Below, piece after piece: positions 16,820-22,771 of a DNA stretch of 22,771 nt. Source of the DNA: Rickettsiales bacterium (GTDB lineage Bacteria; Pseudomonadota; Alphaproteobacteria; Rickettsiales; UBA1997); contig JAITAR010000017.1 in NCBI GenBank assembly GCA_031284025.1, positions 1 to 22,771 on the forward strand. The letters run 5' to 3'. How positions within the stretch are numbered: the stretch's first letter is position 1; each line of letters begins with the position of its first letter. A program made the translations under genes and the position numbers. The notes beneath the pieces were generated by a model. It worked only from the letters and a program-made list of their open reading frames with translations, was not told where the DNA came from and did not search any database.

Positions 16820-18109
16820 TTATTGTCCGATAATTTTTAGCTCGTTGGCGACGAATTTATTTATTTCATCAACTGCGCTGGGCAGTGGCAAAGTGACTGG
16901 ATAACTTTCACCTACGTTGCCATATTTCATTTCCACTATTTCATTTGAAATGTTCCTGTCAGAAATAATTGCCAGCAGTGGAGCGCCCATTAGTTCAGCA
17001 GAGGCAAGTTTAGAGCCGATCCTTTCGGCATTGTCATCAATTATAGTTGCCACGCCACCATCCTGCATACTTCGATACAGTTTTTCAGAATTGGATACAA
17101 CCTCTTCAGAATTTCCAACGGTAACTATGTGTAATTTATAGGGAGCGACTGCCATATTCCAAAGTTTGCCTCCGCCGCCGTCGGCAGTCTGTTCCATCAG
17201 ACATGCCATTGTGCGGCCAATGCCGATGCCATAGCAGCCCATGACCGGACTAAGCTTTTTACCAAATTCGTCGCTATAGACAACATTCATTGCCTTTGTA
17301 TATCTGTCACCCAATTGAAATATATTCCCCACCTCAATGCCGCGAACTCTATTTAACTTTTTACCGCACCTGGGACAACTATTACTGTCCTTTGAGCCCA
17401 AAAAAGTTTCTTCGTTGCAGCCATAGTCGCAGGAACTACAAATATGTAGTGTATCCTCTCCAATTTCAGAAATCATCTGGAATTCGTGGGACACTTCGCC
17501 TCCCATATCTCCCACAGCTCCAGCTACAATTTTCATATTGGTCAGACCAACTTTTTTGTATATGGTACCATATGCCTCTAGCATATTTTTGTAAAAATCT
17601 CTGAGATCTTCCTGGGACCTGTGAAAAGAATAGGCGTCCTTCATAATAAATTCTCGACAGCGTATCAATCCCGCTCTGACTCTCAGTTCATCTCGATACT
17701 TTGTCTGTATCTGATAAAGAGTAAATGGCAACTGTCTGTAGCTCCGTAGAAAAGTTCTAACATATTCGCAAACAATCTCTTCGTGTGTCGGATTAAGCAC
17801 AGCTTCTGCACCTGACTTTGTTTTGAATTTCAGTAGAACATCGACAGAATTATATCTACCACTTTCCATCCAGATACTTGCGGGAGATACAATGGGCATG
17901 GAGATTTCCTGACAGCCGATTCTGTTCATTTCTCGGCGTACTACAGCCTCTATGTTATGCAGAACCATCAGGCCTAGCGAACTAATTGTGTATAGTCCCG
18001 CACCAGTCTGGTGTATATAGCCACCTCTGAGAGCAAGTCGATGGCCAAAGGTTTCCGCGTCACTCGGATCACCATATAACATTCCAATGTGCAAATCCCT
18101 CATTCTCAT
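16820..18109 (-). CDS. proS: Prolyl-tRNA synthetase, short form lacking the editing domain
   Basis: This enzyme charges tRNA-Pro with proline in the cytoplasm. All three class II motifs are present: motif 1 (37-61), motif 2 (KYRDELR at 137-143 and the following GLIRCREF) and motif 3 (GCYGIGIGR, 291-299). The anticodon-binding domain covers about 320-425. At 429 residues it is some 140 shorter than the usual bacterial enzyme because the INS editing domain, expected after residue 235, is missing. The Cys pairs that flank INS in full-length enzymes remain (C224, C227 and C245, C248) and now lie 18 residues apart, a likely zinc site. The ATG at 18107-18109 follows AGGAG by six or seven bases; residue 3 is a second possible Met start. 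The gene begins nine bases after the alaS stop, whose TAG is part of its ribosome binding site, so translation is coupled. Confidence 0.95.
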   Translation of the reverse strand: MRMRDLHIGMLYGDPSDAETFGHRLALRGGYIHQTGAGLYTISSLGLMVLHNIEAVVRREMNRIGCQEISMPIVSPASIWMESGRYNSVDVLLKFKTKSGAEAVLNPTHEEIVCEYVRTFLRSYRQLPFTLYQIQTKYRDELRVRAGLIRCREFIMKDAYSFHRSQEDLRDFYKNMLEAYGTIYKKVGLTNMKIVAGAVGDMGGEVSHEFQMISEIGEDTLHICSSCDYGCNEETFLGSKDSNSCPRCGKKLNRVRGIEVGNIFQLGDRYTKAMNVVYSDEFGKKLSPVMGCYGIGIGRTMACLMEQTADGGGGKLWNMAVAPYKLHIVTVGNSEEVVSNSEKLYRSMQDGGVATIIDDNAERIGSKLASAELMGAPLLAIISDRNISNEIVEMKYGNVGESYPVTLPLPSAVDEINKFVANELKIIGQ

Positions 18110-18118
18110 AGATATCTC

Positions 18119-20788
18119 CTATAATTTTCTAGTTGGAAAAACTGCATTTTCTATATGGTTAAGATTTATACTAGAATTTTCTATCGAACCCATAGCAAAA
18201 TTCCTAGTACCACCGCCCTTTAGATTCAAAGTTCTCAGCAGATCTGCGGCGCTATACCCACTGTTAGCCAAATTATCAGAGATAGCAACCATGATGATAC
18301 CTCTAGTGGACTCTCCGGAAGATATCACAAATATCATTGTATCGCTACTATATTTCGTATTTTTTTGGGTCAGAATAAATTGCTTTAGGTCTTGGGAATT
18401 ACTACTAATCCCTCTAAAATCCTTAAACAGAATTCTAATTTCCTCAACCATTTTTTCCTCAAAGATTACTTCCAGCATTTTGGATCTCTCGGCATTTGCC
18501 AGCTGTTTTTTTAATTCTCTATTTTCGGCCAGTAGATACAGGACTTTATCATAGATATCACTATGATTAATTTTTAGCAAATTACCAATTTTCTGAACAA
18601 TGGCCATTTTTTTATTTACAAAGTCCACAGCCGCCATAGCACTTAGAGCTTCAATTCTCCGCACTCCGGATGCTATAGGCTCTACTCTAGCTATTTTAAA
18701 TAGGCCAATGTCTCCTGTTCTTTTAACATGGGTCCCGCCACAGAGCTCGACTGAATTATAGTTAGCAACATTTGTACTGGTTGGGGAAAGTTTTTCAAAG
18801 ATATTCAACATACCCATAGACACAACCCTAACTATCTCCCCATATTTTTCACCAAAAAGAGCAACAGCACCTAATTCCTTTGCTCTCCGGAGTGTAGTGG
18901 TCTCTGTCCTAACTTCATTGTTCTCTAGGATGATGGAATTAACTATCTCTTCGACTTTTCTCAGAGCTTCATCGTCAATTGGCCTGTCACAGGAAAAGTC
19001 AAATCTTAAACGCTCTTCGGACACATGGGAACCTCTTTGGCTGATAACATTTGGCCCAAACACAGTTTTCAAAGCAAATTGCAGCAGATGCGTAGCCGAA
19101 TGATTGGCTGCAATTTTGCCGCGTCGTATGCCATCGACCAGGAAACTGACTTCATCGTCAATTTTAAATCTTCCAAGTTTAATAATGCCTCTGTGCACTA
19201 TAGCACCTCCAGCAGTTCTAACTGTGTCACTTACCTCCATGGCGGATATAATTTCCTTAGAATTATCTGGATTATTTAGCAGTATCTGACCCCTATCACC
19301 AACCTGCCCACCCATTTCTCCAAAAAAACACGTGTCATCGGCTATCAACTCAACCTGTTCCCCAGCCATAGCCAAATCAACGGATCTGCCATTCACCGCC
19401 AACCAAAGAATTTTTCCATGATTTTTCAGCGTATCATAGCCTAAAAAATTAGTTTTGCCACTAAAATTCAGATACAATCCACCGTCAGCCACATCTCCGC
19501 TTCCCACCCAATTTTCTCTCGCTCTTATTTTCTGTTTTTCCATTTCTCTGTGAAAACCATCGACATCCACCACGATACCTCTATCTTTCAAAATCATCTC
19601 CGTCAAATCCAATGGAAATCCATAGGTATCATACAATTCGAAAGCACATTTACCGTTGAGAGTTTTCTCATCCATTCTCTGGATCATATTTTCCAGCACT
19701 GTCATACCTCTCTCCAGAGTAGCTCTGAATTTATTCTCTTCCGCCAGCAGCATTTCCATAACAAAATTTTCCTGCTCCACCAGTTCAGGATAGGCCTCTC
19801 CCATTTCTTCGGCGAGATAGGGAACCAGTCTATGCATATAAGCCTCCTGACAGCCAAGTTTATATATTTGCAGCATAGCTCTTCGCATTATTCTTCTTAG
19901 AACATATCCTCTTCCCTCGTTGGAGGGCAATATTCCGTCGCAGAGCAGGAAACAAGAGCTTCTCAGATGATCAGCGATAATTCTATGGGCAAATATATTT
20001 TCACCACCCAAAATTTTTTTAGAATTGTCCACCAAGTTTTTAAACAGATCTATTTCGTAGTTGCTGTGAACACCCTGAAGAACGGCTGCTATTCGCTCAA
20101 GACCCATGCCAGTGTCTATGTTCTTCTGCGGCAATTCCTCCAGATTTCCATTTTTATCTCTATTAAACTGAGTAAAAACTATATTCCATATTTCCACATA
20201 TCTGTCACCATTCTCGTTAGCACTGCCAGGCCTTCCACCGCCAACACTCTCCCCATGATCATAGAATATTTCACTGCACGGTCCACAGGGACCAGTGTCA
20301 CCCATTTCCCAAAAATTATCTTTAGTAAAAATTTTTATAATTCTATCTGATTCTAGATTGACAACATTTTTCCATAGATCATAGGCCTCCCTATCATCAT
20401 GATATACCGTAACCAGCAGCTTTTCCTTTGCTATCCCCAACACATTGCTAAGAAATTCCCAAGCCCAGAGAATCGCTTCTCTTTTAAAATAATCTCCAAA
20501 GGAAAAATTGCCAAGCATCTCAATGAACGTATGATGACGCGCCGTATAGCCCACATTATCCAAATCATTATGCTTTCCACCTGCTCTGACGCATCTCTGC
20601 ACGGTAGCTATCCTAGTAAATTCAGGTTTCTCTAGACCACTAAAATAATTTTTAAATTGCACCATGCCCGAGTTCGTAAACAAAAGACTGGGATCATTGG
20701 GAACTAAACTCGACGATTCCACTATCACAGACCCTTTAGATCTAAAAAATTCCAGGAACTTCTTTCTTATCTCACTGATGGTAAACAT
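18119..20788 (-). CDS. alaS: Alanyl-tRNA synthetase
   Basis: The product charges tRNA-Ala and edits mischarged Ser and Gly; its 889 residues are the usual length. The N-terminal class II catalytic domain holds RCVRAGGKHNDL (65-76), the block TARHHTFIEMLGNFSFGDYF (82-101) and GDTGPCGPCSEIF (163-175). The editing domain has the zinc-binding H563-x3-H567 and C683-x3-H687 (CGGTH), all intact. The C-terminal C-Ala domain closes with LNLKGGGTRNFAMGS (854-868), a slightly altered form of the usual glycine-rich motif. The conserved blocks look proteobacterial (HG-x-x-x-GG-x-PGS followed by GDRYVEIWNIVF). AAGGA lies six bases before the ATG, and a promoter with a perfect TTGACA is 55 bases upstream. 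It is first in an operon with proS. Confidence 0.97.
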   Translation of the reverse strand: MFTISEIRKKFLEFFRSKGSVIVESSSLVPNDPSLLFTNSGMVQFKNYFSGLEKPEFTRIATVQRCVRAGGKHNDLDNVGYTARHHTFIEMLGNFSFGDYFKREAILWAWEFLSNVLGIAKEKLLVTVYHDDREAYDLWKNVVNLESDRIIKIFTKDNFWEMGDTGPCGPCSEIFYDHGESVGGGRPGSANENGDRYVEIWNIVFTQFNRDKNGNLEELPQKNIDTGMGLERIAAVLQGVHSNYEIDLFKNLVDNSKKILGGENIFAHRIIADHLRSSCFLLCDGILPSNEGRGYVLRRIMRRAMLQIYKLGCQEAYMHRLVPYLAEEMGEAYPELVEQENFVMEMLLAEENKFRATLERGMTVLENMIQRMDEKTLNGKCAFELYDTYGFPLDLTEMILKDRGIVVDVDGFHREMEKQKIRARENWVGSGDVADGGLYLNFSGKTNFLGYDTLKNHGKILWLAVNGRSVDLAMAGEQVELIADDTCFFGEMGGQVGDRGQILLNNPDNSKEIISAMEVSDTVRTAGGAIVHRGIIKLGRFKIDDEVSFLVDGIRRGKIAANHSATHLLQFALKTVFGPNVISQRGSHVSEERLRFDFSCDRPIDDEALRKVEEIVNSIILENNEVRTETTTLRRAKELGAVALFGEKYGEIVRVVSMGMLNIFEKLSPTSTNVANYNSVELCGGTHVKRTGDIGLFKIARVEPIASGVRRIEALSAMAAVDFVNKKMAIVQKIGNLLKINHSDIYDKVLYLLAENRELKKQLANAERSKMLEVIFEEKMVEEIRILFKDFRGISSNSQDLKQFILTQKNTKYSSDTMIFVISSGESTRGIIMVAISDNLANSGYSAADLLRTLNLKGGGTRNFAMGSIENSSINLNHIENAVFPTRKL

Positions 20789-20842
20789 AAATTTTCCTTC
20801 GCCAGCCTCTCAGTTTAGGTTATTACAAATCCAATTCGCCTT

Positions 20843-20871
20843 ACGATAATTAACAACTATAGATTTGTCAA
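20843..20871 (-). promoter_or_regulatory. Promoter of the alaS-proS operon
   Basis: On the minus strand a perfect TTGACA (20866-20871) and TATCGT (20843-20848) are 17 bases apart. The transcript would begin near 20836, about 48 bases before the alaS ATG. No T-box-like leader or attenuator fits in that space. Confidence 0.65.
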
Positions 20872-20947
20872 ATATTCTGTACTCTGATCCAATTTTCCAC
20901 CATTTTTTGCACAACACAGCTTTTTATTTTTCATATAAAATATTAAT

Positions 20948-20976
20948 TTGCAATTATAGTTAAAATATGTTATACT
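20948..20976 (+). promoter_or_regulatory. Promoter of the broken autotransporter gene
   Basis: TTGCAA (20948-20953) and TATACT (20971-20976) are separated by 17 bases, a near-consensus sigma-70 promoter. Transcription would start near 20983, 33 bases before the GTG at 21016. The promoter is intact although the gene downstream is not. Confidence 0.7.
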
Positions 20977-21015
20977 TCACACAAAACATAAATCTTATTT
21001 TAAATAGGGGTCGCC

Positions 21016-21801
21016 GTGAGAAATAAAATAATCCGCGCAAACTAACGAGTTTCGTCACTTGCACCAACCTGGTTATGGTAGCTGTGTTTTGTATCGTGAA
21101 AATGGGTATAGCCAACACCTACGTAGGTAGTTTTGGCGAACTACAGACAGCTGTCACCGTTGAAAATACAACAATAAGTATAAAACAAGATATAAATTTC
21201 ACCGATACAATAGGAGTTAATCATAGTAATGTAATTATTACTAGGTTAAATTACAATAAAAGAGATGTATTGAATGGAGATGGCAAAAGTTGATTTATTG
21301 CCTTCAGAAAAAATCTAAAAAATATACAGCTGATAAGCCTAGTTTTCGACGGGGGCTACAGCAATGATAGGCTTGCCGACTATGGCAGCATCGAAGCCAT
21401 TCACTTCGCTGAAGGAACAAATGCCACACTAGGAGATGTTGTCTTCAGAAATAATAGAGTCAAATCTCAAGGAGCAGCCATTCATTCCGCTGGGACCAAT
21501 GCGAACGTAAATATTCTGACTTTTAATGGAGAAATTATCTTTAACAATAATGTGAGCAGAGAAAATTCTGGGGGTACAATTTTTGCCAGATTTTCAAAAC
21601 TAAATTTTAAAGAAAAGGCAAAGTTTGAGAAAAATAGGTCCTATAGGTTTGGTGGAGCTATTCAGGCCGAACAAAACACTATAATAAATTTTAATGAATA
21701 TAATTAACTAATCGTCTGTATTTCTCTATGATAGAGTTTGTCAAAGCACCAACAATTATGAGTCATTTGCCTTTGATATTGCTATTAAGTATAGTTTCTA
21801 G
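21016..21801 (+). pseudogene. Autotransporter / Pmp-like gene, decayed
   Basis: This is a remnant of a paralogue of the gene at 1-547. A GTG at 21016 follows AGGGG by five bases but its frame stops after nine codons. The adjacent frame carries the signal-peptide-like sequence and passenger, best explained by a frameshift near 21035. That frame reads through residues matching the paralogue (IKQDINFTD against VKQDIPFTD), then hits a TGA at 21291-21293 exactly where the paralogue has Arg98 (AGA), so a single A-to-T change explains it. Homology continues in the same frame past the stop, with GAAI, GGTI and GGAI motifs, to a TAA at 21705-21707. A third piece, 21712-21801 in another frame, ends FDIAIKYSF and matches the last strand of the barrel at 21822 onward. 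Most of the passenger and barrel is therefore deleted. An intact short exported peptide from ATG 21075 cannot be excluded. Confidence 0.8.
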
Positions 21802-21833
21802 AACCATTCATTTTCTCCTACTCAGAAACTATA
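21790..21833. repeat. Inverted repeat from two convergent barrel ends
   Basis: TATAGTTTCT (21790-21799) and AGAAACTATA (21824-21833) are perfect complements around 24 bases. Each encodes the final Tyr-Ser-Phe of a barrel, one on each strand, so the repeat comes from homology of the two genes. It could also fold in RNA, but no T-run supports a terminator. Confidence 0.6.
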
Positions 21834-22771
21834 GCCCACCACAGCACCAGCAGAAAATGACCTGTAGCCGCTAGCACCTCGATAGCTACTTGCCAAAGAA
21901 ACTGACACATTTTTATTCAACTGATAGCTCAGACCCATAGCCGCATAGCCAGAAAGTTTGCCCACATCAGTTGCCCTGCTTTTCAATTTGCCCGAGCTGG
22001 CGTATTCTCTAAAGCTGGCAGAAATCTCTGAATTGAAGTAGGACAGCAGATAGCTGGTGCCAAGGGATATGAATGGTCTGAAATTGGCCAGATCTAGAGC
22101 CATGGTTAGACCGAAATTGCCAGCTATCAAATGATGGCTGCCACCGTCTATGGTTAAATTTAAAATTCCTGCACCCTCTTCACTGAATTTGTCGTAACTC
22201 AGCATAGAAGTTTCTAGCGATGCCGAAGGAGTGAAAATCAGATAGCCTCTCACTCTGAATTCTTTCTCCAGCGCCATAGCTGCATTGAATATGTTGGTGG
22301 AAAAATTTGATTTTGCTATCTCATTTAGTTTTTCTATACTTCGGTCAATTTTGTGACTATTTCTTCTGTAGGACAGATTTAGAGCTATATTGATGCCATT
22401 GATAACTTCCGTTTCCAAACGGAAAGCCAGAGTCCCGCCAAGGGCGGAGGCTTTGCTATTCTGGCTGTCTCTGAGAGAATGGTTAGTCAGATCTCCAAAG
22501 AAAGCCAGAGAAAGATCTCTGCCGAACATTAGGTTTCTAAAGCTATGGCCATAGTTCAGTCTGATAGCTGCGGCGTTGTCTGCAAGTCCACTAGTTAGTT
22601 TACTGTTACTGTAGATGGGCTCCACCGCCAGAGTATTCAGCGTAGGGATATGCCGCCGATTGACTACATTCCCCTGGCTGGAGAGCAGGTTTATTGTAAT
22701 AATGTCAATCAACAGTGAGGGAGATATTTGGCTGAGAGCTGTTTTTTGATCTCCGTAATTTTTAAACTCAT
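21822..22771 (-). CDS. Autotransporter beta-barrel, C-terminal part (runs off right edge)
   Basis: The minus-strand frame is open from the right edge to the TGA at 21822-21824, giving 316 visible residues; the true start lies beyond the window. A TTG at 22710-22712 is only an internal codon, since the frame continues upstream with sensible sequence (KTALSQISPSLLIDIITI), typical of the linker helix at a passenger-barrel junction. The remaining roughly 290 residues are alternating amphipathic strands rich in Ser, Gly, Ala and Tyr. The protein ends VVGYSF, and a terminal Phe preceded by alternating hydrophobics is the signal by which the BAM complex folds outer-membrane barrels. This size and layout match the autotransporter translocator domain (PF03797-type). 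Its passenger is probably of the same family as those at 1-547 and 21016-21801. Confidence 0.88.
   Translation of the reverse strand, partial: EFKNYGDQKTALSQISPSLLIDIITINLLSSQGNVVNRRHIPTLNTLAVEPIYSNSKLTSGLADNAAAIRLNYGHSFRNLMFGRDLSLAFFGDLTNHSLRDSQNSKASALGGTLAFRLETEVINGINIALNLSYRRNSHKIDRSIEKLNEIAKSNFSTNIFNAAMALEKEFRVRGYLIFTPSASLETSMLSYDKFSEEGAGILNLTIDGGSHHLIAGNFGLTMALDLANFRPFISLGTSYLLSYFNSEISASFREYASSGKLKSRATDVGKLSGYAAMGLSYQLNKNVSVSLASSYRGASGYRSFSAGAVVGYSF

Noticed and set aside
18087..18554. 155-codon plus-strand frame opposite alaS
   Set aside because: It is antisense to the well-supported alaS C-terminal region and its product is low-complexity hydrophobic sequence without homology I can see.
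21075..21293. Short intact gene of 72 codons
   Set aside because: The frame is part of a longer homologous passenger that continues past the TGA, so a decayed gene explains it better than an independent small protein.
1..22771. CRISPR array, tRNA, rRNA or insertion sequence
   Set aside because: I saw no regularly spaced repeats, no tRNA-like cloverleaf, no rRNA segments and no transposase frame or terminal inverted repeats.

Overview
The window (22.8 kb, AT-rich, standard code) looks like a chromosomal segment of a Gram-negative, probably host-associated bacterium. Two genes encode passenger and barrel parts of autotransporter surface proteins with GGAI and F-x-N-N repeats (Pmp-like). One barrel ends in the C-terminal Phe expected of an outer-membrane protein, so an outer membrane is very likely. 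AlaS looks proteobacterial in its conserved blocks. ProS is a shortened bacterial-type enzyme, and one two-gene cassette resembles, from memory, a pair common in Patescibacteria. I cannot fix the lineage: Rickettsiales or Holosporales, Elusimicrobiota and Chlamydiae-like groups all remain possible.

Layout. (1) 1-547, minus: the first 182 residues of an autotransporter passenger, running off the left edge. (2) 548-895: divergent regulatory region. (3) 896-2055, plus: two genes overlapping by ATGA, a small CxxC membrane protein and a helical cytosolic protein. (4) 2066-3865, minus: an ABC exporter half-transporter, convergent with the pair. (5) 3895-4275, plus: a possible 42-aa ORF, a 71-aa hypothetical gene and a strong hairpin. 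(6) 4303-16743, plus: one uninterrupted gene for a 4146-residue, cysteine-rich, exported protein, more than half of the window. (7) 16820-20788, minus: the alaS-proS operon, with a good promoter at 20843-20871. (8) 21016-21801, plus: a broken autotransporter gene that still has its promoter, signal-peptide region, passenger start and final barrel strand. (9) 21822 to the right edge, minus: the C-terminal barrel of another autotransporter.

The two ends belong to one paralogous surface-protein family, of which three members or remnants are visible. The housekeeping part (alaS-proS) sits between that family and the giant gene. The giant protein is the least explained item: it has a signal peptide, well over a hundred cysteines, short C-x-x-x-G-x-W-type motifs and a single hydrophobic island near residues 1214-1268. 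I recognise no family for it with confidence.
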